In this document: piece after piece, positions 27,201-35,715 of the stretch | Layout of the letters: the number at the start of each line of letters is the position of its first letter | How positions within the stretch are numbered: the first letter of the stretch is position 1 | Assembly: GCA_017484205.1 (NCBI GenBank) | Contig: JAFUTO010000001.1 | Location: 1 to 55,686 of the forward strand | Direction: 5' to 3' | DNA from: Bacilli bacterium | GTDB taxonomy: Bacteria; Bacillota_I; Bacilli_A; RF39; UBA660 | DNA length: 55,686 nucleotides | Position numbers and translations under genes: made by a program | Notes under the pieces: generated by a model | Told to the model about the DNA's origin: nothing | Seen by the model: only the letters and a program-made list of their open reading frames with translations | Database searches by the model: none

Positions 27201-29923
27201 ATACAACTTATTCATTAAGCGATGTAGATATAAAAGTATTAAAATACATTTATGCTTTATATAATATAAAGAATATACCTATAACATTAGATAATATTAC
27301 TGAAATATATACTATAGATAAGGCAAACAAAGATGAAGAAAAATTCAAAGCAAAGGATTTTGATAAGAAAAGTTATTTAGCTACATCTTTAAGAAATTTA
27401 GAAGCAGCAGAAATAATTATAGAATATAGTCATGGTGATGAAATTTTATATACATTTGCAGAAAACTTTAAATATTTCACTAAGACAGATGTACCAGAAA
27501 TGGGACATATACCTAATCAGTATTTTAGAACAACAAAGGAAATGAAAGATGCCTTTATGTTCTTAGATGATGATGAATTAGTAGAAGAAATAGTTGTAAC
27601 AAATCCTAATAAGATACTTGATATGGTAGAAGAAATTGAAGTAGTAGAATATCCAGATAAACCATACTCTCCAATCATTGAACATTCACAAGAAACATGT
27701 AGAGATTTAGTATATGATAAAGCACATAGTATGTATGGAAATCCTCTACCAAGACTTATTGAAGAACGAATTGCTCAAGAGTTTTATGGTGATAAAATAT
27801 TAGGCTTAGTAGAAGAAAAAATTAAACTTGATAATCCAGATTATGATGATAAAAAAGTAGATGAAGTATTCTTAACTAAACTACATGAGATTATAATGTC
27901 AGGTTATGATGGCGTAGTAGACATTATGAAAGATAAATTAATGCGTGAAGATAGTACATTAGAAGAAGAACAGGCAAAAGAAAATGCTAAAGCTTCACTA
28001 GGTGGAATTATCGGTGGTGGATTCGACGTTATTTATTTAATCGCTCAAAAATTAGTTAAACATTCTAATGATGATGGGTATTTAGTTGGTTCGAGAGGTT
28101 CCGTTGGTTCATCATTCGTTGCGTCAATGATGGGTATAACTGAATGTAATGGACTACCTCCACATTATTACTGCCCAAATTGTCAGTATAGTATGTTTGA
28201 AGATGAAAATGGTGTTAAATTTACGGAAGAATATTCATCAGGATATGATCTACCTAATAGAGACTGTCCAAAATGTAAAACATTAATGATACATCAAGGT
28301 AATGATATGCCATTTGCTACATTCCTAGGTTTTAATGCTGATAAAGTACCTGATATAGATCTTAACTTTAGTGGTGATAATCAAGCTTCAGCTCATGAAT
28401 ATACAAAAGTATTATTTGGTACCGATAATGTTTATAGAGCCGGAACAATAGGTACAGTAGCTGATAAAACAGCAGTAGGTTATGCTTTAGGTTTCTTTGA
28501 AGAAGAGATGTACAATGCCTTATATTTAGAAACAGCTAGTTTAGGACTATCAATACCAGGTAAAGATGATCTAAAGAAAAAGGGTGTTATTAAATCGAGC
28601 AAGAGAAATCCAGAAGTTGAAAGAATAGCTGTAGGTTGTACAGGTGTTAAAAGAACAACAGGACAGCATCCAGGTGGTATAGTTGTTGTACCAGGGTATA
28701 AAGATGTATGGGATTTTACACCATTTCAATATCCTGCAGATGACCCAACAGTACCATGGAGAACAACACACTTTGATTACCATGCTATTGATGCAGACTT
28801 ATTAAAACTAGATATACTTGGTCACGATGATCCAACAGTATTAAGATTATTACAAGATATGACAGGTGTTGATGTTACTAATATTGATTTAGGTGATCAA
28901 GATACAATGAAAATATTTACAGGTCCTGAAGTATTAGGCGTAGAAAAAGATAGACTTCGTGGATTAACTAAAGATGGAAGAAAATATTGCCCAACAGGTA
29001 CTTTAGGAGTCCCAGAGTTTGGTACATCTTTCTTACTTGGTATGCTTGAAGAAACAAAACCAAAAACTTTTGCAGAACTTATCAAAATATCAGGTTTATC
29101 ACATGGTACTGATGTATGGTTAGGTAATGCGAGAGATTTATGTACACCTGATAGTAATGGTAATATAAGAGTTCCATTTAAAAATGTCATAGGATGTCGT
29201 GATGATATTATGGTTAATTTAATACAATGGGGTATGAAACCAGCTAAAGCATTTAAAATAATGGAATTTGTACGTAAAGGTAAAGCATCAAAAGATCCTG
29301 CAACATGGGAAGGTTTTGCTAAGGAAATGACTGAAGCAGGTATTCCAGATTGGTATATAGATTCATGTAGAAAAATAAAATACATGTTCCCTAAGGCTCA
29401 TGCCACAGCATATGTAACATCTGCATTTAGAATAGCTTGGTTTAAAGTTCATATGCCAATATATTATTATGCAGCATATTTCTCAATTAGATGTGAACAA
29501 TTTGATATAGCATCAATGATTCAAGGTGAAGATGCAATTAGAAGACGTATAGATGAACTAGAAGCTAAAATAGCAGATAAAAAAGCATCAAATAAAGAAA
29601 CTCAAATATGTGATGTATTATATTCTTGTTTAGAGATGACAGCTAGAGGGTTCCATTTCGAAAATGTAGATATCAATAAATCTGATGCAAAATATTTTAA
29701 AGTTACTGAAGATGAGAAAGGTTTAATTATACCTTTTAGCGCGATTGATGGATTAGGTGATGCCGTTGCAACAAGTATTGTTAAACAAAGAAATAAATCT
29801 CCATTTATCAGTATAGAAGATTTGAATAATAGGACTTCTATATCAGGAACAATAGTTGAATATATGAAGATAAGTGGAATGTTAGGTGATATGCCTGAAT
29901 CAAACCAATTAAGTTTATTTTAA
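24221..29923 (+). CDS. polC: PolC-type DNA polymerase III alpha subunit, enlarged
   Basis: 1900 residues from ATG 24221 (AGGTGG before it; the ATG at 24194 has no site). The replicative polymerase with built-in 3'-5' exonuclease. Order: N-terminal domains, OB region (about 225-320), PHP domain (VELHAHTMMSQMDGV, about 323), exonuclease (YVIFDTETTGF at about 457, VAHNATFDKNML), return to PHP, then polymerase with Cys-zinc motif (CPNCQYSMF, CPKCKTLM), GSRGSVGSSF, PDIDLNFSG, TGQHPGGIVV and the NQLSLF terminus. Typical PolC is about 1440 residues. Extra material sits inside the exonuclease (about 602-697), after it (about 725-815), at about 966-1095 and at about 1182-1260. All catalytic motifs I looked for are present. 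Confidence 0.95.
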   Translation: MDNNLAKLLDKIEITEDNKTYYKNAILSKVLCNKLDNNYCFVINIDKMLPVDIYDEFITKLESTYSNYNSVIASFNVKEIDKNMIGEYYKYLLTKYSKKHPLIDLFSENKLEYNDNLTIEVDNTTEKTKLETVIPNLTKDLMHIGFGKIKIDIVINDEYSRKFDEEIKKELDRTYDIPKVEVKENRQFKFTKGMHRRGKTEEGCILGKHIEGHIDTISSIQDEEDTVTIEATIFGMDVVEVKGGLKIATIKLTDYTDSMYMKMFARTDDQYETILKLKEGKWYRLRGYIKYDEYAHELVFNPRDIEEIEKVIDKRKDEEDKKRVELHAHTMMSQMDGVCDEVALVKKAIEFGHPGIAITDHDCCQAFPHVFGEVTGYNKGLKKAAKAKVEEIQAKIDEAKKNNEDTLELEQELESAKEEQKNLKFFKAIYGTEIEMTESTLNVCYNPNDALIDGNTYVIFDTETTGFNPGLGDSMIEIGGVKIKDGEILDRFDELINPGHHIDEAITAVTEISDEDVKDAKNEEEVTKMFKEWIGDLPLVAHNATFDKNMLDMAYYKYNLGELKNPIIDTLMLSRVINRDLKKHSLKALGKFYGVDTGEADEDEEATSSNTSVKLDDRAKNSIKDIIVNGESVLVSDDKDSYIRMKHLASKSEKANVEILLLDGNKIEEEVSLHPAMNEIDISYNPLDSVRINVYVGVHHGADVDSENTGYIFIKMLRQISGIKALNDLNNLGLLEDTIFTNDRKLQDKIDTLCTYKNYIRPLGEDEEVADDRYPFIKFNNKKFVWKYEWCHNDYLQMYENIPGKTFTENIANIYSRGSHVTFLAKDHKGLKNLFKIVSYANSNFLERNARIPRRLIEENRDGLLIGSACLSGEIFDKALTRTEEDLCAAMEFYDYIEVQPLENYRHLLRRHDINNEEALENAIKKIIKCAKKMNKLIVATGDVHNIEPEDLISREIIVNQNVPGKGRHILAKYLRGESKYNPNIVNIDKLLKHTTYSLSDVDIKVLKYIYALYNIKNIPITLDNITEIYTIDKANKDEEKFKAKDFDKKSYLATSLRNLEAAEIIIEYSHGDEILYTFAENFKYFTKTDVPEMGHIPNQYFRTTKEMKDAFMFLDDDELVEEIVVTNPNKILDMVEEIEVVEYPDKPYSPIIEHSQETCRDLVYDKAHSMYGNPLPRLIEERIAQEFYGDKILGLVEEKIKLDNPDYDDKKVDEVFLTKLHEIIMSGYDGVVDIMKDKLMREDSTLEEEQAKENAKASLGGIIGGGFDVIYLIAQKLVKHSNDDGYLVGSRGSVGSSFVASMMGITECNGLPPHYYCPNCQYSMFEDENGVKFTEEYSSGYDLPNRDCPKCKTLMIHQGNDMPFATFLGFNADKVPDIDLNFSGDNQASAHEYTKVLFGTDNVYRAGTIGTVADKTAVGYALGFFEEEMYNALYLETASLGLSIPGKDDLKKKGVIKSSKRNPEVERIAVGCTGVKRTTGQHPGGIVVVPGYKDVWDFTPFQYPADDPTVPWRTTHFDYHAIDADLLKLDILGHDDPTVLRLLQDMTGVDVTNIDLGDQDTMKIFTGPEVLGVEKDRLRGLTKDGRKYCPTGTLGVPEFGTSFLLGMLEETKPKTFAELIKISGLSHGTDVWLGNARDLCTPDSNGNIRVPFKNVIGCRDDIMVNLIQWGMKPAKAFKIMEFVRKGKASKDPATWEGFAKEMTEAGIPDWYIDSCRKIKYMFPKAHATAYVTSAFRIAWFKVHMPIYYYAAYFSIRCEQFDIASMIQGEDAIRRRIDELEAKIADKKASNKETQICDVLYSCLEMTARGFHFENVDINKSDAKYFKVTEDEKGLIIPFSAIDGLGDAVATSIVKQRNKSPFISIEDLNNRTSISGTIVEYMKISGMLGDMPESNQLSLF

Positions 29924-29947
29924 AAAACGCTTTTATAAGCGTTTTTT
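29923..29947 (+). terminator. polC terminator
   Basis: AAAAACGCTT (29923-29932) with AAGCGTTTTT (29937-29946). The stem is partly GC, with T-run. Confidence 0.9.
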
Positions 29948-30041
29948 TATTGAAAAAAAAGGAAATTAAAAAGTTTTCGCGTATGTTATAAATAGGAGGT
30001 GGTATAAAATATGGTGATATAATAGGTAAAAATAAAAAAAA

Positions 30042-30055
30042 CGAACAAATTTTCG
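30042..30055. promoter_or_regulatory. LexA-like box upstream of recA
   Basis: CGAACAAATTTTCG. Compared with the Gram-positive LexA/DinR consensus CGAAC-N4-GTTCG there is one mismatch (G to T) in the conserved half-sites. Located nine bases before the recA -35. LexA control of recA is the rule in Bacillota; lexA itself is not in this window. Confidence 0.65.
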
Positions 30056-30064
30056 TAAAAAGTA

Positions 30065-30093
30065 TTGACAATGTAGTAAGTTTAATATATAAT
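30065..30093 (+). promoter_or_regulatory. recA promoter
   Basis: TTGACA (30065-30070), 17 bp, TATAAT (30088-30093): consensus sigma-A promoter. Confidence 0.9.
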
Positions 30094-30118
30094 TAAATTG
30101 TACAGTAGGAGGAATAAG

Positions 30119-31153
30119 ATGAAAGACAATAAAACATTAGATCAAGTATTAATGGATATAGAAAAACAATTTGGTAAAGGTGCGATAATGAAATTAGGAA
30201 GTAATGAGCATCAAAAGATAGAGGCTATACCTAGTGGTTCATTATCATTAGATATTGCTTTAGGAATAGGTGGATATCCTAAAGGAAGAATTATTGAAAT
30301 ATATGGTCCAGAATCAAGTGGTAAAACAACCTTTGCTTTACATGCAATTGCTGAAGCACAAAAGTTAGGTGGTAAGGTTGCGTTTATAGATGCTGAGCAT
30401 GCATTAGATCCAACATATGCAGCTAAAATTGGTGTTAACACTGATGAACTTTTATTATCACAACCAGATAATGGAGAACAAGCATTAGAAATTTGTAGAG
30501 CTTTAGTACAAAGTGGTGCAATTAGTGTAATTGTAATAGACTCTGTTGCTGCATTAGTACCAAAAGAAGAAATTGAAGGTGAAATAGGAGATACTCATGT
30601 TGCTTTACAAGCACGTATGATGTCTCAAGCATTACGTAGTTTAGCATCAACAATTAGTAAGACAAATACAATTGCTATATTTATCAATCAATTAAGAGAA
30701 AAAGTTGGTATAATGTTTGGTAATCCAGAGGTTACACCTGGTGGACGAGCTTTAAAATTCTATTCATCAGTTAGAATGGAAATTAGAAGAGCTGAAGCTA
30801 TTAAAGATGGAACTAACGTTATTGGAAATAAAACTAATATTAAAGTTGTTAAAAACAAAGTGGCTCCACCATTTAAAACTTGTGAAGTTGATATAATGTA
30901 TGGTATGGGTATATCTAAAGCAGGTGAACTTGTTGATTTAGCGAGTGAAGCACATATTATGGAAAAGAGTGGTGCTTGGTATGCATATAAAGGTGAAAAA
31001 ATCGGACAAGGTAAAGAAAACGCTGCAAATTATTTAAGAGAAAATCCAAAAGTATATGCTGAAATAGAAAAAGCAGTGCGTAAACATTTCGGTATAGATG
31101 ATTCTAATGAAACAAAAGAAGAAAAATCAAAAGCAACAAAGAAAGAAGCTTAA
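30119..31153 (+). CDS. recA: Recombinase RecA
   Basis: 344 residues from ATG 30119 (AGGAGG nine bases upstream). Walker [73 protein letters not shown] loop 2 (seen as [10 protein letters not shown] and [14 protein letters not shown]), and the acidic-to-Lys tail. Forms filaments on single-stranded DNA for homologous recombination and stimulates LexA cleavage. Strong promoter with a LexA-like box. Confidence 0.98.
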   Translation: MKDNKTLDQVLMDIEKQFGKGAIMKLGSNEHQKIEAIPSGSLSLDIALGIGGYPKGRIIEIYGPESSGKTTFALHAIAEAQKLGGKVAFIDAEHALDPTYAAKIGVNTDELLLSQPDNGEQALEICRALVQSGAISVIVIDSVAALVPKEEIEGEIGDTHVALQARMMSQALRSLASTISKTNTIAIFINQLREKVGIMFGNPEVTPGGRALKFYSSVRMEIRRAEAIKDGTNVIGNKTNIKVVKNKVAPPFKTCEVDIMYGMGISKAGELVDLASEAHIMEKSGAWYAYKGEKIGQGKENAANYLRENPKVYAEIEKAVRKHFGIDDSNETKEEKSKATKKEA

Positions 31154-31168
31154 TATAAGCTTTTTTTT
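31146..31168 (+). terminator. recA terminator
   Basis: AAGCTTA (31146-31152) with TAAGCTT (31156-31162), eight T. The stop codon is in the stem. Confidence 0.85.
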
Positions 31169-31174
31169 ATTAAT

Positions 31175-31202
31175 TTGCAAATTATTTTAAAAATGCTATA
31201 AT
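31175..31202 (+). promoter_or_regulatory. Promoter of the next membrane-protein gene
   Basis: TTGCAA (31175-31180), 16 bp, TGCTATAAT with TATAAT at 31197-31202 (extended -10). Confidence 0.75.
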
Positions 31203-31228
31203 AGTTGGTACTTAGAGGGGGAAATATT

Positions 31229-31258
31229 ATGAAGGAAGAAATAAATCTTGCAAAAAAA
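31229..31258 (+). other. Apparent frame break at an A7 run
   Basis: The AGAGGGGG ribosome-binding site (31214-31221) points to ATG 31229, which opens only 14 codons (MKEEINLAKKLFSL, stop). The long frame starts without a good site at TTG 31248. Removing one A from the run of seven at 31252-31258 joins them as MKEEINLAKNYSAYKD. So either a read error, a +1 or slippage event, or a true TTG start. Confidence 0.55.
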
Positions 31259-31778
31259 CTATTCAGCTTATAAAGATTTACTTTATATTAAGAAAGGACC
31301 TGGCAATGAAATACCTAAATATGGTGCTAAGAATCATTTAATTGCTTATATGCTTGAAGGCGCTAGTGTCGTTACTATAATCGCACTTCTTATATTCTTT
31401 GGATGGGCAACATGGACTACATCTGCTATATGGATTTTTCTTGATGCATTTATATCTTTGGCTACTGTTGGTGTAGGTGCGTTTGTATCTCTAAAAGGAA
31501 TTTCAAAATTAATGAATGTGCTTAATATGGCAACTTTTAAAAGAAAATATCCATATATTAATACAAATGTTAATATGGAAGAACTAGAAAGATTAATGGA
31601 ATCATATAAAACTAGTTCTAATACGAATGCTGCTTTAGAAAATAAAAGAATGGAAATACAAAAGCAAGCTAAACAAAGAGAAAAACATGAACAAGAAAGA
31701 TTAGAATATGAAAGAAGAGTAAAAGAATATAATGAGGCTGCTAAAACCAAAAAACTAGGTACATGGCCAACAAAATAG
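31248..31778 (+). CDS. Small membrane protein with coiled-coil tail, unknown
   Basis: 176 residues if read from TTG 31248; true N-terminus is uncertain because of the A7 run described above. Two hydrophobic helices (about 33-53: IAYMLEGASVVTIIALLIFF, and about 57-80) are followed by a charged, long helical tail (LENKRMEIQKQAKQREKHEQ) likely to be a coiled coil facing the cytoplasm. Function not recognised. Own promoter, own terminator. Confidence 0.55.
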   Translation: MQKNYSAYKDLLYIKKGPGNEIPKYGAKNHLIAYMLEGASVVTIIALLIFFGWATWTTSAIWIFLDAFISLATVGVGAFVSLKGISKLMNVLNMATFKRKYPYINTNVNMEELERLMESYKTSSNTNAALENKRMEIQKQAKQREKHEQERLEYERRVKEYNEAAKTKKLGTWPTK

Positions 31779-31786
31779 TGATTAAG

Positions 31787-31809
31787 ACCAATCGTTTGAT
31801 TGGTTTTTT
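31787..31809 (+). terminator. Terminator
   Basis: ACCAATC (31787-31793), GTTT loop, GATTGGT (31798-31804), T-run. Confidence 0.85.
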
Positions 31810-31880
31810 ATTTTTCGTATTACAACTACCCTTACTTATTCTTTTTATCATCATATTATAAGTTAGAATAAGGAGGTTAT

Positions 31881-32831
31881 ATGATAATATATTTTATTCT
31901 TATACCAATTTTGTATATACCAGTTAAAATCGTATTATATTATATAGTCTACCGATTTGGAAAATTTTCTTATGATGGATTGGGTGCATTTGGTTTCGCA
32001 TATAATTCAAAAAAAGATTTGTTCTATTCAACAAAAGATGCATGGCAAAAGAAATTTGGATATTGTCATTTATATGATGTAGGTGCCCCAATATTTAATA
32101 TGATTATTGATACAGAACCAATTAAATTTAATTATAATAACAAAAACTATTTACTTACATTTTGGAAGGGTCAATATGGTATGACTACTGGCTGTGAAAT
32201 AGGTATATATTCTACAACACAAAGAAAAGTTAATAAAAAGACAGTATATTATCCAGTTACAGAAGATGAAATGCTTGATATGAGTTTTGTTTTATATAAA
32301 AAAGGTGAAGTTATAGCTAGGGAATCCGCGAAACATTGGTGGCTTGCCATATTTAAGTTAGGTATGTTTAGTAAACCTAAAGATCTTGTTATGGATATTT
32401 CAATTACGTTCCCCAATGAAGAAATGTTAGATTCTTTTGTCTCATCATTTAAAAAATTAAAACATTCAAAGAAAAGTTATTGGATTTCTGATAATACATT
32501 TTATTTTACATTTAAAAAACCAAAAACTCGTAAAGTATGGACTAGGTCTTTAATAGCTGATGCGATAAGACAAAAATATAATCGTAGGAATGTAAATTTA
32601 TATAATAAATATTTATCAGATGTAATAGATAACAATGGTATAGATGATTCAAAAACAAATAATAAAATGATTATATTAAATAATATTATACCTAATATCC
32701 TAAAAAATAATCATAAAGCAAAGTTTATTTTAAATAAAAAATCTTTAGCGGATATTGAAATAGATAGTACTAATAATATTATTTTTTTAAATGACAGCAT
32801 ATATACTAATTTGAAGAGGAAAATTATATGA
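31881..32831 (+). CDS. DUF4474-domain protein
   Basis: 316 residues. An N-terminal hydrophobic helix (YFILIPILYIPVKIVLYYIV) precedes a domain with FGYCHLYDVGAPIFNMIIDTE, NYLLTFWKGQYGMTTGCEIG and YYPVTEDEMLDMSF, the signature I associate with DUF4474. Function of the family is unknown. The last 130 residues are Asn/Lys-rich and less conserved in appearance. It overlaps the next gene by four bases (ATGA), which ties it to a phosphoesterase. Confidence 0.75.
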   Translation: MIIYFILIPILYIPVKIVLYYIVYRFGKFSYDGLGAFGFAYNSKKDLFYSTKDAWQKKFGYCHLYDVGAPIFNMIIDTEPIKFNYNNKNYLLTFWKGQYGMTTGCEIGIYSTTQRKVNKKTVYYPVTEDEMLDMSFVLYKKGEVIARESAKHWWLAIFKLGMFSKPKDLVMDISITFPNEEMLDSFVSSFKKLKHSKKSYWISDNTFYFTFKKPKTRKVWTRSLIADAIRQKYNRRNVNLYNKYLSDVIDNNGIDDSKTNNKMIILNNIIPNILKNNHKAKFILNKKSLADIEIDSTNNIIFLNDSIYTNLKRKII

Positions 32832-33715
32832 GTAAATTAGATAAAATATTTAAAAATTCTAAGAAATATCATATAGATGATAATACGAAATTAGTTATTA
32901 TGAGTGATTGTCATAGAGGAACTGGAGATAATTTTGATAATTTTGTTAAGAATAAAAACATAGTTTTAGCTGCATTAAGACACTATTACATTAATGGTTT
33001 TACTTATATAGAACTAGGTGATGGTGATGAAATGTGGGAAGTAGATGATTATAAGGATATTGTAAAAGAACATATAGATACATTTAGAATATTAAAGAAA
33101 TTCAACGACTCTAAAAGATTAATTATGGTGTATGGGAACCATGATATAGTAAAAAGAAAACCTAAAGTGTTAGAAGATACTTTTCATAAATACTACAATA
33201 ATATTACCAATAAAAATGAAGATTTATTGACAGACTTGAAAGTATATGAATCATTAGTTTTAGATTATAAAGACCATGATATTTTTTTAATTCATGGTCA
33301 TCAAGTAGATTTACTTAATAGTACTTTTTGGTATTTAGCTGCTTTTTTAGTTAATCATTTGTGGAAACCATTAGAAAATATTGGTATAAAAGATCCTACA
33401 AGTGCGGCTAAAAATTATCAAGTGACTAAAAAAACAGAAAAGAAATTAAAAAAATGGAGTATGATTAATAATAAAATGTTAATTGCGGGTCATACCCATA
33501 GGCCAATATTTCCTAAAATAGGTCAAAGTCTTTATTTTAATGATGGATCTTGCATACATCCAAATGGTATAACTTGTATTGAAATAGAAAATGGGAAAAT
33601 TACTTTAGTAAAATGGTCATTTAATATAAGCAATGATAAAATACTATTTGTTGAAAGAAAAATAGTAGAGGGGAAAGAACCAATTATTAATTTTTTCTTA
33701 AATAAAACTTACTAA
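32828..33715 (+). CDS. Metallophosphoesterase (calcineurin-like)
   Basis: 295 residues. Metal-binding motifs of the calcineurin superfamily in order: VIMSDCHRGTGDN (D-x-H), IELGDGDEMWE (GD), VYGNHDIVKR (GNHD), IHGHQVD and IAGHTHRPIF (GH-x-H). The layout resembles UDP-2,3-diacylglucosamine pyrophosphatase-like enzymes, but a Gram-positive has no lipid A, so the substrate is unknown. GAGG site; coupled to the DUF4474 gene. Confidence 0.85.
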   Translation: MSKLDKIFKNSKKYHIDDNTKLVIMSDCHRGTGDNFDNFVKNKNIVLAALRHYYINGFTYIELGDGDEMWEVDDYKDIVKEHIDTFRILKKFNDSKRLIMVYGNHDIVKRKPKVLEDTFHKYYNNITNKNEDLLTDLKVYESLVLDYKDHDIFLIHGHQVDLLNSTFWYLAAFLVNHLWKPLENIGIKDPTSAAKNYQVTKKTEKKLKKWSMINNKMLIAGHTHRPIFPKIGQSLYFNDGSCIHPNGITCIEIENGKITLVKWSFNISNDKILFVERKIVEGKEPIINFFLNKTY

Positions 33716-33732
33716 TAATTTAGTAAGTTTTT
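33705..33732 (+). terminator. Terminator
   Basis: AAACTTACTA (33705-33714) with TAGTAAGTTT (33721-33730), T-run. Confidence 0.9.
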
Positions 33733-33743
33733 ATATAATATAT

Positions 33744-33769
33744 AAAAAATCAGTCATATTTCAGACTGA
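33744..33769 (-). terminator. Terminator of the tRNA-Gly transcript
   Basis: On the minus strand, TCAGTC (from 33769) pairs with GACTGA (to 33750), then six T. About 40 bp beyond the tRNA 3' end. Between them lie two TTCGAA direct repeats (about 33782-33798) with no assigned role. Confidence 0.7.
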
Positions 33770-33809
33770 ATTTTATGTTAAGTTCGAATAGTTCGAACAG
33801 ATTCGTCAA

Positions 33810-33883
<74 letters not shown>

Positions 33884-33902
33884 AAAATAGTAGGCACTTT
33901 TA

Positions 33903-33930
33903 ATTATACCTTATTTTGAGATAAAGTCAA
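33903..33930 (-). promoter_or_regulatory. Promoter of tRNA-Gly
   Basis: Minus strand: TTGACT (33930-33925), 16 bp, TATAAT (33908-33903), about 20 bp ahead of the tRNA 5' end. The rest of the gap to the glycosyltransferase gene is AT-rich with no further gene. Confidence 0.75.
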
Positions 33931-34077
33931 TACTTCTATAGTAAAATTTATGCAATTTTTATCATTTAGTTACAATTTAAAAAAGTATTGAATATATTTT
34001 AATAGTACAATTTGCATTTATTCCAAATAAGTAGTAAAATTAATCTAGGATTATTTGTGTGGAAAGCGGAGTGTAGT

Positions 34078-35322
34078 ATGAATAATTTAGTTTATGTTTA
34101 TTATGTTATATTTTATTTATCATTGACTTATGGGCTTTTCTTTTTTGTCACTGGTTTATGGGGTTTTGCTAAGAATGGCAGAAAACAAATAACTAATCAT
34201 AAACCTAAGACTAGGTTTGCTATATTAATAGCAGCAAGAAATGAAGAAAAAGTAATAGGAAATTTGATAGGAAGTTTGAAAAAACAAAATTATCCAGAAG
34301 ATTTATATAAAATATATGTTATAGCTAACAATTGTACAGATAATACAGCTAAAGTAGCTAAAAAAGCAGGCGCAGAGCTATTACCATGTGAAGTACCTGT
34401 AAAGACAAAAGGTGATGTTTTAAAACATATCTTTGCTAAATTTATGGATAAAGATGATGTAGATGCATTTGCTATATTTGATGCAGATAATATTGTAGAT
34501 CCTAATTTTTTAAAGGAAATGAATAATGCATTATTATCAGGATTTAATGTAGCAGAAGGTAATAGAGATTCTAAAAATGTTACAGATAATTGGTTAAGTG
34601 GAAGTTATAGTTTATTTTACTATATGCAGAATTTCTTCTTCAATAAAGCTAGAATGAATATGGGATTATCTGCAGCTATTAATGGTACTGGATTTGTTGT
34701 TAAAAAATCAATAATTGAAAAATATGGATTCAATCCATTAACATTAACAGAGGATTCAGAATTTACAGCTCAATGTTCTTTAAATGGTGAACGTATTGCA
34801 TATGTTGAAAAAGCAATTACATATGATGAACATCCAATTAGATTTATTGATTCATGGAATCAAAGAAAACGTTGGTCAAAAGGTACATTACAATGTTTAA
34901 AAACATATGGTGGAAGATTATTTGCTAATATATTTAAAAATTCTAATATGACATCTTTAGATATGCTTATGATGTTTCTAGCACCAATTGTTCAAGTAGT
35001 TGCTTTAATAATGGTTGCTATGTTGGCTGGATTTAAATATTTTGGAATTGAATTAATAGACATATTCTCATACGTCTTCGCATCAGGCATATTATTCTTT
35101 ATAGTAACATATTTAATTGGTGTACTTACAAATGTATTTATATTTAAAATTAATAAACAAAATTTAAAAGAAGTAACAAGTAGTATATTCTTATTCGCAT
35201 TATTTATATTAACTTGGATACCAATTAATATAGTATGTATGATAAAGAAAGATGTAACTTGGAAACCAATATCACATGATCGTAATGTTGATATGGAAAA
35301 ATTATTAAATAAAAATAATTAA
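34078..35322 (+). CDS. Family 2 glycosyltransferase, membrane-bound
   Basis: 414 residues from ATG 34078 (GGAG nine bases upstream; the longer frame from 34012 includes the promoter region). One helix at the N-terminus, then a GT-A domain: FAILIAARNEEKVIGNLI, AIFDADN (metal-binding DxD), TEDSEFTAQ and QRKRWSKGTLQC (Q-x-x-R-W processivity motif). Three further helices close the protein. The pattern is that of processive cellulose-synthase-like or hyaluronan-like enzymes. Likely builds a cell-surface polysaccharide; the sugar is unknown. Confidence 0.85.
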   Translation: MNNLVYVYYVIFYLSLTYGLFFFVTGLWGFAKNGRKQITNHKPKTRFAILIAARNEEKVIGNLIGSLKKQNYPEDLYKIYVIANNCTDNTAKVAKKAGAELLPCEVPVKTKGDVLKHIFAKFMDKDDVDAFAIFDADNIVDPNFLKEMNNALLSGFNVAEGNRDSKNVTDNWLSGSYSLFYYMQNFFFNKARMNMGLSAAINGTGFVVKKSIIEKYGFNPLTLTEDSEFTAQCSLNGERIAYVEKAITYDEHPIRFIDSWNQRKRWSKGTLQCLKTYGGRLFANIFKNSNMTSLDMLMMFLAPIVQVVALIMVAMLAGFKYFGIELIDIFSYVFASGILFFIVTYLIGVLTNVFIFKINKQNLKEVTSSIFLFALFILTWIPINIVCMIKKDVTWKPISHDRNVDMEKLLNKNN

Positions 35323-35347
35323 TGCAGATTTATGTCTGCATTTTTTG
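35321..35347 (+). terminator. Terminator
   Basis: AATGCAGA (35321-35328) with TCTGCATT (35335-35342), T-run. Confidence 0.9.
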
Positions 35348-35398
35348 TTATAAAAAATAATGAAAATCATATATTCTAATATAGAAAGGAATGAGTTA

Positions 35399-35659
35399 AT
35401 GGAAACACTAAAAGTCGGATCTAAGTCTAATCCAAATTCTGTTGCAGGAGCGTTAGCTAATGTATTTAGGACATCAGGTAGTGTTGAGATACAAGCAATA
35501 GGAGCCGGTGCATTAAACCAAGCAGTTAAAGCAATAGCTATTGTGAGAGGATTTGTAGCGCCTTCTGGAAAGAATCTAGTATGTATTCCAGCTTTCACTG
35601 ATATTGTTATAGATGGTGAAGAAAGAACTGCATTAAAATTAATAGTAGAGGCTCGTTAA
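35399..35659 (+). CDS. spoVS: Stage V sporulation protein S
   Basis: 86 residues, the family length, from ATG 35399. The upstream in-frame ATG at 35360 has no site, while AAAGGA precedes the chosen one. METLKVGSKSNPNSVAGALA, EIQAIGAGALNQAVKAIAI, RGFVAPSGKN and IDGEERTALKLIVEAR are nearly identical to SpoVS of Bacillus. An Alba-like small protein needed for spore coat and core maturation in B. subtilis; also conserved in other genera. Confidence 0.97.
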   Translation: METLKVGSKSNPNSVAGALANVFRTSGSVEIQAIGAGALNQAVKAIAIVRGFVAPSGKNLVCIPAFTDIVIDGEERTALKLIVEAR

Positions 35660-35678
35660 CCTCTTTTCTTTTTTTATA
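35647..35678 (+). terminator. spoVS terminator
   Basis: AGAGG (35647-35651), loop, CCTCT (35660-35664), then a T-rich tail. The stem is short. Confidence 0.6.
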
Positions 35679-35715
35679 AAGTGTTGTATACTTTATATAG
35701 TTTTGAGGTGATATT

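Noticed and set aside
33782..33798. TTCGAA direct repeats near tRNA-Gly as LexA or attachment site
   Set aside because: Spacing does not fit a LexA box and there is no integrase or duplicated tRNA end.
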